DNA of 64,000 nt, from NCBI RefSeq assembly GCF_011303955.1, contig NZ_CP049886.1, positions 1,466,735-1,530,734 on the forward strand, given 5' to 3'. Source of the DNA: Vagococcus coleopterorum (lineage in GTDB: Bacteria > Bacillota > Bacilli > Lactobacillales > Vagococcaceae). Below, in pieces: positions 1-9,274 of the stretch. The translations under genes and the position numbers were made by a program. The stretch's first letter is position 1, and every line of letters begins with the position of its first letter. The notes under the pieces are model-generated. The model did no database searches. It worked only from the letters and a program-made list of their open reading frames with translations, and had not been told where the DNA came from.

Positions 1-980
1 GTGAAATCTGCTTGTTCGACTTGATCCATCTTATTATAGACTGTTAAGACTGGCACATCATCCATCTCTAACTCATCCATCAATTTCAAGACGGTCTGTT
101 CCTGTAAATCACGATCAGCAGAACTAGCATCTACTACATGTAGCAGTAAGTCCATATTGCGACTTTCTTCCAACGTCGATTGAAACGCTTCGATTAATTG
201 GGTTGGCAAGTCTTGGATAAAACCAACCGTATCCGTTAGTGTTACTTCAAACCCTTCTGCTAATTGCCATTGTTTTGTTAAAGGATCTAACGTCGCAAAC
301 AACTGATCTTGAGAATAGGCTTCTGCATTTGTTAAACGATTTAGCAAGGTTGACTTACCAGCATTCGTATAACCAATTAAGCCAATTTGGAAGATGCCAG
401 TTGATTGTCTTTTTTGGCGGTTACGCTCACGACTGGCAGCAACTTCTTTTAACTCTGTCTTAATATTAGTGATTTTATTACGGATATGACGACGATCCGT
501 TTCTAATTTCGTCTCACCTGGTCCACGCGTCCCAATCCCACCACCAAGACGAGATAAGGCTGCACCTTGACCTGTTAAACGAGGTAACAAGTAATTCAAT
601 TGAGCTAATTCCACTTGCAATTTACCCGCTTTAGACTGCGCACGCATGGCAAAGATATCTAGAATTAATTGTACGCGATCAATCACTTTAACTTGGCAAG
701 CTTCACTTAACAACTGACTTTGGCGCGGTGTTAGTTCTTGATTAAAGACAACTAAATCAGCTTCATAAGCATCAATCAACTGAACCAACTCTTCTAACTT
801 ACCTTTACCGACAATCGTCTTACGGTCAACAGCCGGTCGCTTCTGGATAACTTCATGCACTACCACACCTTGGGCTGTTTCAATTAAATTAGCCGCTTCA
901 CGGAGAGACTCTTCAAAATAACGATAGTTATCTGCGGTTTCTACGCCGACAACTACCACTCGTTCTTTTTCTTTAAACAT
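1..980 (-). CDS. hflX: GTPase HflX (C-terminus cut by window edge)
   Basis: Ribosome-associated GTPase that splits or rescues stalled ribosomes under stress. Reading the minus strand from an ATG at 980 gives about 326 residues without a stop up to the window edge; the family is usually 400-430 long, so the C-terminal part is missing. The HflX-type N-terminal domain contains VGKGKLEEL. A glycine-rich linker, GGGIGTRGPGETKLETDRR, lies near residue 145. The G domain has a P-loop GYTNAGKS near residues 201-208 and DTVGF near residue 250, followed by YNKMD. A strong ribosome binding site (GGAGGGGTG) precedes the start. It lies 12 bases after miaA, on the same strand, so the two are probably co-transcribed. 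The identity is certain from the linker and P-loop; only the end is unseen. Confidence 0.95.
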   Translation of the reverse strand, partial: MFKEKERVVVVGVETADNYRYFEESLREAANLIETAQGVVVHEVIQKRPAVDRKTIVGKGKLEELVQLIDAYEADLVVFNQELTPRQSQLLSEACQVKVIDRVQLILDIFAMRAQSKAGKLQVELAQLNYLLPRLTGQGAALSRLGGGIGTRGPGETKLETDRRHIRNKITNIKTELKEVAASRERNRQKRQSTGIFQIGLIGYTNAGKSTLLNRLTNAEAYSQDQLFATLDPLTKQWQLAEGFEVTLTDTVGFIQDLPTQLIEAFQSTLEESRNMDLLLHVVDASSADRDLQEQTVLKLMDELEMDDVPVLTVYNKMDQVEQADF

Positions 981-992
981 GACACCCCTCCT

Positions 993-1937
993 TTAGTTAG
1001 TTAACCACGTTGCCACATCATTCGATAAATCTACCATTGTTTCTGGACTTTGCGTTAAATCCCACCACTCACAGGTCATGCGATTTCTAAACCACGTTAA
1101 CTGACGCTTAGCATAACGACGAGATTGTTGTTTGGCAAACTCCGTCGCTTCCTCCAAGGTTTGTTCCCCTTCAAAATACGGGAAGAACTCTTTATAACCA
1201 ATCCCCTGAGCTGCTTGACTAGGACCAAAATCATAAACTTGTTGAGCCTCTGCTAACAAGCCGTTAGTTAACATACTCTCAATCCGGTTATTAATCCGGT
1301 CATACAACGCCTGACGGTCAGATTCTAAAGCAATTAGCTTTACGTCATAGCAGGACTCTGACAAATCTTTGAAGTCTACTTTAGGTTGAGCTGTCATACT
1401 GATCCCTGTTTGCTCAATCACTTCAATCGCACGAATCACACGGCGGACATTATTAGGATGAATCAAATCAGCTGCGGCTTGATCTTGACTACGTAGGCGT
1501 TCCCACAATTGCATGGTACCGTATGTTTCAGCATACTCTTCTAGCTCATCACGCAAGGCTTGGTTGGTAACATCACCTTCAGCGCTCCCTAGTTCAAAAT
1601 CGAATAATAAGGCTTGAATGTAAAGCCCCGTACCACCTACTACTATTGGTAACTTTCCACGAGCTGTTATCTCGGTAATCAAGCCACGGGCCGTTTCTTT
1701 AAAGTCAGCAACAGAATAGCTATCTCCCAACTCACAAATATCTAGTAGATGATGAGGGACACCTTGCTGTTCTTCTGTTGTCGCTTTAGCTGTCCCCACA
1801 TCTAAACCACGATAAATTTGCAGCGAGTCGCCACTAATAATTTCCCCATTATACTGTTTTGCTAGTTCCACACTTAAAGCTGTTTTGCCAACAGCCGTTG
1901 GTCCTACAATGACACATACTTTTTCTTTACTTGGCAT
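993..1937 (-). CDS. miaA: tRNA dimethylallyltransferase MiaA
   Basis: Transfers a dimethylallyl group to N6 of A37 in tRNAs reading UNN codons, in the cytoplasm. The 314-residue product is full length for the family. The P-loop GPTAVGKT is at residues 12-19, followed by the substrate-binding DSLQIYRGLDVGTAK and GGTGLYIQALL near residue 100. The C-terminal AKRQLTWFRNR is a typical MiaA signature for tRNA contact. The start is preceded by only a modest TAGGAAT ribosome binding site. It sits between the phosphodiesterase gene (8 bases upstream) and hflX (12 bases downstream), an arrangement common in Firmicutes, and the three probably form one operon. Confidence 0.97.
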   Translation of the reverse strand: MPSKEKVCVIVGPTAVGKTALSVELAKQYNGEIISGDSLQIYRGLDVGTAKATTEEQQGVPHHLLDICELGDSYSVADFKETARGLITEITARGKLPIVVGGTGLYIQALLFDFELGSAEGDVTNQALRDELEEYAETYGTMQLWERLRSQDQAAADLIHPNNVRRVIRAIEVIEQTGISMTAQPKVDFKDLSESCYDVKLIALESDRQALYDRINNRIESMLTNGLLAEAQQVYDFGPSQAAQGIGYKEFFPYFEGEQTLEEATEFAKQQSRRYAKRQLTWFRNRMTCEWWDLTQSPETMVDLSNDVATWLTN

Positions 1938-1945
1938 ATTTATTC

Positions 1946-2683
1946 CTATCTCTCTTGGTAACTTTTTAATAGCAATTTTGCTTGTTCCGGATAATCTGTA
2001 TGAATAGCTGCAAGTCCTAACTCAAAAGCTAATAACATATCTCCCACTTGATTCACCGTCCAAGGTCTTAATGGTAAAGGATACGTTACTGCTTGCTCTG
2101 GATTTTCTTGAATCCACGTGATTTTAGGATGGACGCCACTAATAAATGGTACGTGTTTCACCATCTCAATCTCACTTTGTTTCGCATACATAATATGGCA
2201 GATTTCTCTCGTTGGATCTAATTCAGCTAAATTTTCTAATGTTGAAAAGTTGAAGCTTGAATAAGCCACCTGGAAAGACCACTCTTGCTGATTTAAACAT
2301 TCAATCACTTTAGCTTCAATTCCAGGATACTCTTTTTCGTCTGTTTTGACTTCAATATTTAAGATGCCAGTAAAGCCCTCTTCTTGCAAACAAGTTAAAA
2401 CTTCAACAAATGTGGGAATCCGTTCGCCAGAAAACTCCGGCTTGAACCATGAACCTGCATCTAATTGTTTGATTTCTGATAAAGTAAAATCTGTTATTTC
2501 ACCAGTTCCATCAGTCGTCCGGTCAACGTCATTATCGTGAATCACCACTAACTCTTGATCTTTGGTTAATTGGACATCTAATTCAACCCCGTCAGCCCCT
2601 ACACGTACTGCTTCACGGAAAGCTGGTAAAGTATTCTCTGGATGTGTCCCTTTACTGCCACGATGAGCAAAAATTTTAGTCAT
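1946..2683 (-). CDS. glycerophosphodiester phosphodiesterase
   Basis: Hydrolyses glycerophosphodiesters to glycerol-3-phosphate and an alcohol. The GDPD family pattern is complete: HRG at residues 7-9, PENT at 15-18, metal ligands E34 and D36 (ELDVQLTKD), and the catalytic VVIHD with H49. There is no signal peptide, so it is a cytoplasmic form acting on imported or turned-over glycerophosphodiesters. The open frame begins at a GTG at 2698, but that GTG lies inside the Shine-Dalgarno sequence GTGGAGG. The ATG at 2683 (245 residues, spacing about 8) is therefore taken as the start. It is probably the first gene of the glpQ-like/miaA/hflX unit. The exact substrate cannot be read from sequence. 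Confidence 0.92.
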   Translation of the reverse strand: MTKIFAHRGSKGTHPENTLPAFREAVRVGADGVELDVQLTKDQELVVIHDNDVDRTTDGTGEITDFTLSEIKQLDAGSWFKPEFSGERIPTFVEVLTCLQEEGFTGILNIEVKTDEKEYPGIEAKVIECLNQQEWSFQVAYSSFNFSTLENLAELDPTREICHIMYAKQSEIEMVKHVPFISGVHPKITWIQENPEQAVTYPLPLRPWTVNQVGDMLLAFELGLAAIHTDYPEQAKLLLKSYQER

Positions 2684-2707
2684 AGTCTCAACCTCCACTT
2701 CTTATAT

Positions 2708-2718
2708 AGTTTAGCATT
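2708..2718 (-). promoter_or_regulatory. candidate extended -10 promoter of the phosphodiesterase-miaA-hflX operon
   Basis: The minus strand reads TGCTAAACT, an extended -10 element, about 25 bases before the ATG. No convincing -35 hexamer is seen, as expected for extended -10 promoters. Confidence 0.4.
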
Positions 2719-2819
2719 TTCTCAATGAAAGATACACTTATCTGTTATTCTTTTGACTGGCTTTTTCAGCCTTTTTGATAGATAATATAGTTAGAACCAA
2801 TCAGAAAGAGGTGTGTTTT

Positions 2820-2987
2820 ATGAAAAAATTCGTATCAGGTATCCTTACAGGAACTGCCTTGACTATCGGAACTGCCGCTGGCGCATTATTTGCAGTTAAG
2901 AAAAAAGTCATCGAACCAGTTGAAGAAAAAGAAGCTGAAATTGAAGAAAACCGTCGTAAAGCAATGCGCAAAAGTCGCGCACGTTAA
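2820..2987 (+). CDS. DUF3042-type small membrane-associated protein
   Basis: A 55-residue protein beginning MKKFVSGILTGTALTIGTAA, with an N-terminal glycine/alanine-rich hydrophobic helix followed by a highly charged tail (VEEKEAEIEENRRKAMRKS). This matches the DUF3042 family of Lactobacillales, which has no assigned function. The likely arrangement is one membrane-dipping helix with a cytoplasmic charged tail. The open frame starts earlier at 2775, but the ATG at 2820 has a proper AAGAGGTG ribosome binding site and gives the family's normal N-terminus. It is a monocistronic gene, divergent from the phosphodiesterase operon and ended by a strong hairpin. The function is unknown. Confidence 0.85.
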   Translation: MKKFVSGILTGTALTIGTAAGALFAVKKKVIEPVEEKEAEIEENRRKAMRKSRAR

Positions 2988-2992
2988 TTTTT

Positions 2993-3026
2993 AAAAAAAG
3001 GAACTGCATCTGCAGTTCCTTTTTTA
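2993..3026. terminator. bidirectional terminator between DUF3042 gene and radC
   Basis: GGAACTGCA pairs with TGCAGTTCC, flanked by a run of A on the left and T on the right. The hairpin can therefore stop transcription from both converging genes. The left edge of radC overlaps it. Confidence 0.9.
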
Positions 3027-3695
3027 TTTTAATAAACTTTTCTCTCTAAAACTCAAATAGCCTTGACTGCTAACAATAAAATGATCTAGCAACTCGATTC
3101 CCATTAACTCCCCACAACTTTTCAAGCGAGCCGTAAATGCTAAATCATTTTTGGACGGTGTTAAGTTTCCCGATGGATGATTGTGAGCTAAGACGATTTT
3201 GGCCGCTGAACACTTGACTGCTAGATTAAAGATTTCTCTTGGATGGGCTACCGACTCCGTTAAACTCCCTATAAATACAACTTCTTTTTTAATCATTTCA
3301 TGATGATTATTTAAGTAAACAACCATTAAGTGCTCCTGTTGAAAGTCTTTCAATTCAGCGCAAATCATTTGTCCCAAATTTTCACTAGACACGACTTCTC
3401 CTAATTTAATTTGACTGGCGCTTTCTAAGCGTTTACCTAATTCTTGAGCCGCTTTAATTTCAATTGCTTTAACTAAGCCAATCCCTTTAATTTGTTGTAG
3501 TTCTTCTAAACTTGCCGACTTGAACTCATACAATGTTTCAAATTCTTTTAGCACGGTTTGGGAAACCGTTAAAACATCACTATTTTGATAGCCTGTTCTT
3601 AGGACAATTGCTAATAATTCATAATCAGCTAAAGCTGACGGCCCTGAATTTTCTAATCGTTCTCTCGGTCCAATCAATGCCATCTCTTTCTTCAT
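3024..3695 (-). CDS. radC: RadC-family JAB/MPN domain protein
   Basis: A 223-residue RadC family protein. It has an N-terminal helix-hairpin-helix (QIKGIGLVKAIEIKAA, about residues 66-81) and a C-terminal JAB1/MPN metallopeptidase-like fold. The zinc site is the HNHPSG motif near residue 170 followed by the aspartate of SKNDLAF. The name comes from an old DNA-repair assignment that was later withdrawn; the real role is not established. The ribosome binding site AGAGGAG lies within a hairpin that is also the probable terminator of the preceding HAD gene (see the separate entry), so expression may depend on that structure. I see no separate promoter. Confidence 0.93.
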   Translation of the reverse strand: MKKEMALIGPRERLENSGPSALADYELLAIVLRTGYQNSDVLTVSQTVLKEFETLYEFKSASLEELQQIKGIGLVKAIEIKAAQELGKRLESASQIKLGEVVSSENLGQMICAELKDFQQEHLMVVYLNNHHEMIKKEVVFIGSLTESVAHPREIFNLAVKCSAAKIVLAHNHPSGNLTPSKNDLAFTARLKSCGELMGIELLDHFIVSSQGYLSFREKSLLK

Positions 3696-3696
3696 A

Positions 3697-3748
3697 AAAA
3701 AACTCCTCTCACCAGCTTATCAATAAGCTACGATTAAAGGAGTTTTTT
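3697..3748 (-). terminator. terminator of valS-folC-HAD operon that contains the radC ribosome binding site
   Basis: On the minus strand AAAAAACTCCT (3748-3738) pairs with AGGAGTTTTTT (3707-3697). A second stem, AGCTTAT/ATAAGCT, is nested inside. The hairpin ends in a T-run directly before the radC ATG, and its 3' arm carries the AGGAG used by radC. Confidence 0.8.
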
Positions 3749-3751
3749 AAA

Positions 3752-4417
3752 TTATTTTTCTAAGTAAGCTGGCACATCATGCAACGAGTCTAAAATCGCT
3801 AAAGTCATCTCTTCTAAAGCGGGTGTTGGCTCAATTAAATCTGGAACCATAATCACATCAACACCTGCACCATGAGAGGCTTTAATCCCATTGGCAGAGT
3901 CTTCGAACATTAAACACTCCGATGGATCCACAGCTAAAACCTTAGCTGCTTTCAAAACAATTTCAGGGGCAGGTTTGGCATTTTTTACATCTTCGGCTGA
4001 TACAATATCAACAAAGTACTCGCCTATATTTTTAGACGCTACCAAGACATCAATATAACGACGGAAATTACTAGAGGCAATCACACAAGGAATATTGTTT
4101 TCTTTAAAATAAGCTAACAATTCTAAAACACCTGGTTTCAACGGAACACTACCTGCACTAAAAAGCTCTTCTACTTTAACGTAACTTTCTTCAATGAAGC
4201 CTTTGACATTTTTTTCACCTGCATCAGCAAAATCACGATACAATGCTGGGTGAAACTCTTTGTCTGATTGACCAACATATTGTAAGTAATACTCTTTCGT
4301 ATAGTTCGTCAAACCGTATTTAGGTGCTACTGCTTTTTGTGCTTGATAATAAACTAACTCCGTATCAAACAACAAACCATCCATATCAAAAATAATGCCT
4401 TTATATGCTTTTGCCAT
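3752..4417 (-). CDS. HAD-superfamily phosphatase/phosphomutase (beta-PGM-like, subfamily IA)
   Basis: A 221-residue haloacid dehalogenase superfamily protein. Motif I DMDGLLFDTE near residue 11 holds the nucleophile and acid aspartates. Motif II is VIASSN, and motif III/IV regions are KPAPEIVLKAAK and MFEDSANGIKA. The helical cap after motif I places it with beta-phosphoglucomutase-like phosphatases. The substrate cannot be deduced; sugar phosphates and phosphorylated metabolites are typical. The start codon follows the folC stop by one base, and its ribosome binding site GGAGGACGATG lies inside the end of folC, so the two are translationally coupled. It is the last gene of the T-box-controlled valS operon. 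Confidence 0.9.
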   Translation of the reverse strand: MAKAYKGIIFDMDGLLFDTELVYYQAQKAVAPKYGLTNYTKEYYLQYVGQSDKEFHPALYRDFADAGEKNVKGFIEESYVKVEELFSAGSVPLKPGVLELLAYFKENNIPCVIASSNFRRYIDVLVASKNIGEYFVDIVSAEDVKNAKPAPEIVLKAAKVLAVDPSECLMFEDSANGIKASHGAGVDVIMVPDLIEPTPALEEMTLAILDSLHDVPAYLEK

Positions 4418-4418
4418 C

Positions 4419-5720
4419 TCATCGTCCTCCTAAAATAAACGCTCTAACTTGGGAAATAAAATACAGCGATCCGGTAATCAAAATACAGTCATCTTGAGGT
4501 ATTTCTTTCAACAAACTACTTAACTGTTTTTGCCAATCATCCCAACTTTCAAATTCAACAGTTAAATTCATAGCTGTATAATCCGACACCTTTAGAGCCG
4601 TTGGATAATCAAAGCTCGTAATATATAACTGGCTGTTAGGAATGGTTGCCAACTCTGATAACATCCCACTGGCTTCTTTTGTTTTTAACGCTGCGAAAAT
4701 CACGTGTGTTTTCTTACCTTTTAATAAGTCGCGACAATTTTCAACTAGCACATTGATTGCCGGCTCATTATGAGCCCCATCAATAATCATGAGCGGATCA
4801 GAAGTTAGTTGTTCCATTCGCCCTGACCAACTGACAGTTTCCAACGCTGTCCGAATCTGCTCAGTGCTAACTTCAAGTTTTAATAGTTCTGAAACTTGTA
4901 TAAACGTTTCTAAGGCAACAGCCGTATTATCAACTTGATGTTGACCAATCAACGGTACAGGGACTTCAGTTAAACACTGTTTCCGATTTTCAAAAGTGAA
5001 GCGTTCACCCTGCAAGCCTAAGCTTCGAACATCCTGAATATTGAAATCCTCAGCTAATACACTTAACTGACATCCTTCTGTTTCAGCTTTCTGCTTAACA
5101 ACTGCTAAAGTATCCTCTGATAAGCGACCAACGACAGCTGGTTTCCTAGGTTTAATAATCCCAGCTTTTTGTGCTGCGATTTCAGAAATAGTTTGACCAA
5201 GAATATCTTGGTGATCTAAACCAACTGTTGTGATAACTGAAATTAACGGGGCGACTACGTTAGTACAATCTAACGTCCCCCCTAAACCAACTTCAACAAT
5301 CGCAATATCAACTTGTTGTTCCACAAAGTAATCAAACATCATGGCGGTAATCACTTCAAACTCAATCATGCCTGCGGTTGCTTTCTCGTTATCTAACTCA
5401 ACAATCAACGGTTTGAACTTTTCTACTAAAGCAATTAAGTCCTCATCAGGAATTGGTTGCTGATTAATGGAAATGCGTTCATTAAAAACCGTAATAAAGG
5501 GCGAAGTGAATGTCCCGACTTTTAAGCCTTGGGCTTCTAAAAGCACGCGTAAGTTAGCCACCACTGACCCTTTACCGTTTGTCCCAGCAACATGAATCAC
5601 CTTCAGTTTACGGTGGGGATTAGCTAGTTTTTCTAACAAGATTTCAATTCTTGTTAGACCAGGCCGCTGACCTTGCGGACGTCGACTGTGAATCCAATCA
5701 ATCGCTTCCTGTATCTCCAT
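4419..5720 (-). CDS. folC: bifunctional folylpolyglutamate/dihydrofolate synthase
   Basis: Mur-ligase-family enzyme that adds glutamates to folates, and in many bacteria also makes dihydrofolate. At 433 residues it is full length. Visible motifs are the ATP-binding loop VAGTNGKGSV near residue 44, the folate loop region FTSPF, VEVGLGGTLDCTN, the Mur-type KAGIIKP, and MIIDGAHNE in the C-terminal glutamate-ligase domain. It lies 18 bases after valS and is directly followed by the HAD gene. It should therefore rise with valS when valyl-tRNA is scarce. valS-folC neighbourhood is common in Firmicutes. Confidence 0.96.
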   Translation of the reverse strand: MEIQEAIDWIHSRRPQGQRPGLTRIEILLEKLANPHRKLKVIHVAGTNGKGSVVANLRVLLEAQGLKVGTFTSPFITVFNERISINQQPIPDEDLIALVEKFKPLIVELDNEKATAGMIEFEVITAMMFDYFVEQQVDIAIVEVGLGGTLDCTNVVAPLISVITTVGLDHQDILGQTISEIAAQKAGIIKPRKPAVVGRLSEDTLAVVKQKAETEGCQLSVLAEDFNIQDVRSLGLQGERFTFENRKQCLTEVPVPLIGQHQVDNTAVALETFIQVSELLKLEVSTEQIRTALETVSWSGRMEQLTSDPLMIIDGAHNEPAINVLVENCRDLLKGKKTHVIFAALKTKEASGMLSELATIPNSQLYITSFDYPTALKVSDYTAMNLTVEFESWDDWQKQLSSLLKEIPQDDCILITGSLYFISQVRAFILGGR

Positions 5721-5737
5721 CTAACCCCTCCTAACTG

Positions 5738-8380
5738 TTATTTTTTAAGTGTCGCAATCCGTTCTTTAACTGCCGCTTGTTTTTCTAAGTAATCTTTTTC
5801 TTTTTCACGTTCACCTGCTACAACTGCTTCTGGAGCGCCTGCAACAAAACGTTCATTTGATAATTTACCTTGAACCATCTTCACTTCTTTAGTCCATTTT
5901 TCTAATTCTTTTTCAAGACGAGCAATTTCTTCATCAATGTTGATTAAGTCTGCTAATGGTAAGTAAATTTCTGCGCCTGTGATGACAGCACTCATGGCTA
6001 ATTCAGGGGCTTCAATACTTGGTGAAATTTCTAACTCTTCTGGGTTACAGAAACGTTCGATGTAGTTTGTATTCTCTTTCAAGAAACCTTCTGCATCTTC
6101 GTCAGTTGTTTTAATTAATAAGGTAATTTGTTTTGATAATGGTGTATTCACTTCTGAACGAATATTACGAACTGAACGAATTAACTCTTTAAGAATTTCC
6201 ATTCCTTCAGCTGCTTTTGTATCAGATAAGTCAGCGTTGACTGTTGGGTAATCTGCAATCACAATCGACTCACCTTGATGTGGAATTTTTTCCCAAATGG
6301 CTTCTGTTACGAATGGCATAATTGGGTGTAATAAACGCGTGATGTTATCTAAAACATAAACTAAAATACTACGAGTCATTTGTTTTTGCGTTTCATCTTC
6401 GCCGTAAAGAACTTCTTTACTCATTTCAATATACCAGTCACAGAAATCATCCCAGATGAAGTTGTATAAATGACGACCTGCCTCACCAAATTCAAACTTC
6501 TCGAATTGGGTATTTACACGTTCAATCGTTTCATTTAAACGCGTTAAAATCCAACGGTCAGCCACTGTTTTGTGTCCTTCTAAGTTGATATCTTCATAAG
6601 TGAAATCTTCTGTATTCATTAAGACGAAACGGCTAGCATTCCAAATTTTGTTAATGAAGTTCCAAGAAGCATCCATCTTATCGTAGCTGAAACGCATATC
6701 TTGACCTGGTGTTGATCCTGTTGATAAGAACCAACGCAAGGCATCGGCACCATATTTTTCAATCACATCCATCGGATCAATTCCGTTACCTAGTGATTTA
6801 CTCATCTTACGACCATCTTCAGCACGAATTAAGCCGTGGATTAAAACATTTTCAAATGGTGCTTTGTCAGTAAATTCTAAACTTTGGAAAATCATGCGAC
6901 TTACCCAGAAGAAGATAATGTCATAACCTGTTACTAATGTTGAGTTAGGGAAATAACGTTTATAATCTGGATTTTCTTCATCTGGCCAGCCCATTCCTGA
7001 GAATGGGAATAAAGCAGAACTGAACCATGTATCAAGGACGTCTTCATCTTGATTCCAGTTTTCAATATCAGCAGGTGCTTCTTCACCCACGTACATTTCA
7101 CCCGTTTCTTTGTGATACCATGCTGGAATACGGTGGCCCCACCATAATTGACGAGAGATACACCAGTCATGAACATTTTCCATCCAAGTTGAGAATGTAT
7201 TTTCAAAACGCGGCGGGAAGAATTCAACTTTGTCATCTGTCTCTTGGTTATCCATTGCTTTTTTAGCCAGTGGTTCCATTTTAACAAACCATTGTGTCGA
7301 AAGACGTGGTTCAACAACCACACCACTACGTTCTGAATGTCCCACACTGTGAGTCATTTTTTCAATCTTAACTAAACGACCTGCGGCATCTAAATCAGCA
7401 ATGATTGCTTTACGGGCTTCAAAACGATCCATACCTTCATACTTGCCGCCTAATTCATTGATAGAACCATCTTCATCCATCACGTTAACACGTGGTAAGT
7501 CATGACGGTTACCGACCTCAAAGTCATTCGGATCGTGGGCTGGTGTGATTTTTACAACTCCAGTTCCAAAATCCATCTCAACATAGTCATCTGCAACAAC
7601 AGGAATTTCTTTATTTAATAAAGGTAAGATAACATTTTTTCCAATTAAGTGTTGGTAACGTTCATCATCAGGGTGAACAGCAACAGCTGTATCCCCTAAC
7701 ATTGTTTCAGGACGAGTTGTGGCAATCTCAACACTGTCACCACTGCCATCAGCAATCAGATAGCTCATGTGGTAGAAAGCACCTTCCACATCTTTATGAA
7801 TCACTTCAATATCTGATAAAGCTGTTTTCGCTTTTGGATCCCAGTTGATGATAAATTCACCACGGTAAATCAAGTCTTTTTCATAAAGTTTAACAAAGAC
7901 TTTCTTAACCGCATCTGACAGTCCGTCATCCAACGTGAAACGCTCACGGTCGTAGTCGACAGAAATACCGACTTTGCCCCATTGCTCACGGATATGTCCA
8001 GCGTATTCTTCTTTCCATTCCCATGTTTTATCTAAGAATTTTTCACGGCCCAAGTCATAACGAGAAATACCTTCTTCAGCTAATTTTCCTTCTACTTTTG
8101 CTTGCGTTGCAATCCCAGCATGGTCCATCCCTGGCAACCATAATGTGTCATACCCTTGCATACGTTTGTGACGAATAATAATATCTTGCAGTGTTGTATC
8201 CCAAGCGTGACCTAAGTGTAATTTACCTGTTACGTTTGGTGGTGGAATGACGATTGAATATGGTTCTGCATTGGGATCTTCACTTGGTTTAAAACGTCCT
8301 TCTGCTACCCATTTAGCATAACGTCCTGCTTCAACGGCATTGGGTTCATATTTTGGTGCTAAGTTTTTATCTTCTGACAT
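5738..8380 (-). CDS. valS: valyl-tRNA synthetase
   Basis: Class Ia aminoacyl-tRNA synthetase of 880 residues, the normal length. It has the HIGH-type motif [15 protein letters not shown] near residue 50 and the KMSKS loop [12 protein letters not shown] near residue 520. The editing domain includes [17 protein letters not shown]. The anticodon-binding domain follows, and then the C-terminal coiled coil ([19 protein letters not shown]) typical of ValRS. It is preceded by a T-box leader with a GUA specifier (8433-8669), which makes expression depend on uncharged tRNA-Val. A good AAGGGGTAGT ribosome binding site precedes the ATG. folC follows at 18 bases. Confidence 0.98.
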   Translation of the reverse strand: MSEDKNLAPKYEPNAVEAGRYAKWVAEGRFKPSEDPNAEPYSIVIPPPNVTGKLHLGHAWDTTLQDIIIRHKRMQGYDTLWLPGMDHAGIATQAKVEGKLAEEGISRYDLGREKFLDKTWEWKEEYAGHIREQWGKVGISVDYDRERFTLDDGLSDAVKKVFVKLYEKDLIYRGEFIINWDPKAKTALSDIEVIHKDVEGAFYHMSYLIADGSGDSVEIATTRPETMLGDTAVAVHPDDERYQHLIGKNVILPLLNKEIPVVADDYVEMDFGTGVVKITPAHDPNDFEVGNRHDLPRVNVMDEDGSINELGGKYEGMDRFEARKAIIADLDAAGRLVKIEKMTHSVGHSERSGVVVEPRLSTQWFVKMEPLAKKAMDNQETDDKVEFFPPRFENTFSTWMENVHDWCISRQLWWGHRIPAWYHKETGEMYVGEEAPADIENWNQDEDVLDTWFSSALFPFSGMGWPDEENPDYKRYFPNSTLVTGYDIIFFWVSRMIFQSLEFTDKAPFENVLIHGLIRAEDGRKMSKSLGNGIDPMDVIEKYGADALRWFLSTGSTPGQDMRFSYDKMDASWNFINKIWNASRFVLMNTEDFTYEDINLEGHKTVADRWILTRLNETIERVNTQFEKFEFGEAGRHLYNFIWDDFCDWYIEMSKEVLYGEDETQKQMTRSILVYVLDNITRLLHPIMPFVTEAIWEKIPHQGESIVIADYPTVNADLSDTKAAEGMEILKELIRSVRNIRSEVNTPLSKQITLLIKTTDEDAEGFLKENTNYIERFCNPEELEISPSIEAPELAMSAVITGAEIYLPLADLINIDEEIARLEKELEKWTKEVKMVQGKLSNERFVAGAPEAVVAGEREKEKDYLEKQAAVKERIATLKK

Positions 8381-8432
8381 ACTACCCCTTCTTTCTGTCT
8401 TGTTTATTTAATAGTCTGATGACAATGATCAT

Positions 8433-8669
8433 AAAAAAAAGCCCTAAAACACACCTGTGTTTTAGGGCGAATTAACGCGGTACCACCTAAATTATAGACT
8501 AAGTCTATTTCTCTAAGTGAGTTAACGATCACGAATCGGAATGACTTACTTTTAGTTCAGTCACTCGACGATTAAGCTACCTTCACTTCTTTAGAAATAA
8601 AAATCTTTCAGCCGGGGATTTTTTCTCTAGCATTTCTGACAGAAGTTACTCCTCTTAATCATTGTCTTG
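8433..8669 (-). promoter_or_regulatory. T-box riboswitch (valine, GUA specifier) upstream of valS
   Basis: The minus strand carries the T-box core TTAGGTGGTACCGCG (8490-8476); its UGGU can pair with the ACCA end of tRNA-Val. A terminator follows, with GCCCTAAAACAC pairing with GTGTTTTAGGGC (8468-8441) and then T8. Stem I is recognisable: ACTTCT pairs with AGAAGT. The specifier loop has AGTA on one side and GAAGGTAGC on the other, placing the Val codon GTA at 8580-8578. The distal loop element GGCTGAAAG is present. Confidence 0.93.
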
Positions 8670-8675
8670 TGTATT

Positions 8676-8704
8676 ATTTTACACGGAAGACACTGATTCG
8701 TCAA
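8676..8704 (-). promoter_or_regulatory. sigma-A promoter of the valS T-box leader
   Basis: On the minus strand TTGACG is followed by a 17-base spacer and TAAAAT. It lies between the tpx stop and the T-box, so the leader begins near 8669. Confidence 0.8.
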
Positions 8705-8715
8705 TCTGGATAATC

Positions 8716-9210
8716 TTAGATTAAGCTGTTCACAATATCTAACGCCGCACGGTAATTTGGTTCTTCTGAAACTTCCTCTGAGACTTTCACATAAGCAACT
8801 TGACCATTAGTATCCAATACAATTAGCGCTCGTGTATCAAAGTCTTTTTCAGCTAAATACAAGCCATAAGCTTTACCAAATTCACGATCTTCATCTCGTA
8901 ACATGGTCATTGTGACACCTTCTGAAGCACACCAATTAGCTTGCGTTTCTTTAGAATCCGTCGAAACTGTCACCAAGTTTACCTCAGGCATATTGCCAGC
9001 TTCTTGATTAAAACGTTTTGTTTGCAACTGACAGATGCGCGTTTCAATTGCTGGTACCACACTAATAATCGTTGGCTTCCCTTGGAAATCAGCTAAAGTT
9101 TTAACTGTGTCCTCTAAATCTTGCATCTTGAAATCAGGAGCTTGGGCTCCTACTGAAACAGGTTGACCTGGCAAAGTAAACTCTTCACCTTTAATTGAAA
9201 TTTTCATCAT
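8716..9210 (-). CDS. tpx: thiol peroxidase (Tpx-type peroxiredoxin)
   Basis: Atypical two-cysteine peroxiredoxin of 164 residues that reduces hydroperoxides using thioredoxin. It has the family order: QAPDFKMQDLED, then the peroxidatic-cysteine loop VVPAIETRICQLQT, then the resolving cysteine in NWCASEGVTMT. Within the active-site loop the threonine two residues before Arg-Ile-Cys is kept, while the common serine is alanine and the usual aspartate is glutamate; these look like tolerated substitutions. The strong ribosome binding site AAGGAGGGCG would serve either of two adjacent ATGs, and the first is used here. A perfect -10 TATAAT (9239-9234) lies upstream. rex is the next gene upstream with no terminator between, so read-through is possible. 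Confidence 0.93.
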   Translation of the reverse strand: MMKISIKGEEFTLPGQPVSVGAQAPDFKMQDLEDTVKTLADFQGKPTIISVVPAIETRICQLQTKRFNQEAGNMPEVNLVTVSTDSKETQANWCASEGVTMTMLRDEDREFGKAYGLYLAEKDFDTRALIVLDTNGQVAYVKVSEEVSEEPNYRAALDIVNSLI

Positions 9211-9274
9211 AACGCCCTCCTTTTCTTATCTTAATTATAGAACTAAGGAATCCGATTGACTATTAATCTGCTTA

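Noticed and set aside
6934..7347. 137-codon ORF inside valS in another frame
   Set aside because: Shadow of the valyl-tRNA synthetase; no ribosome binding site, and the composition is not protein-like.
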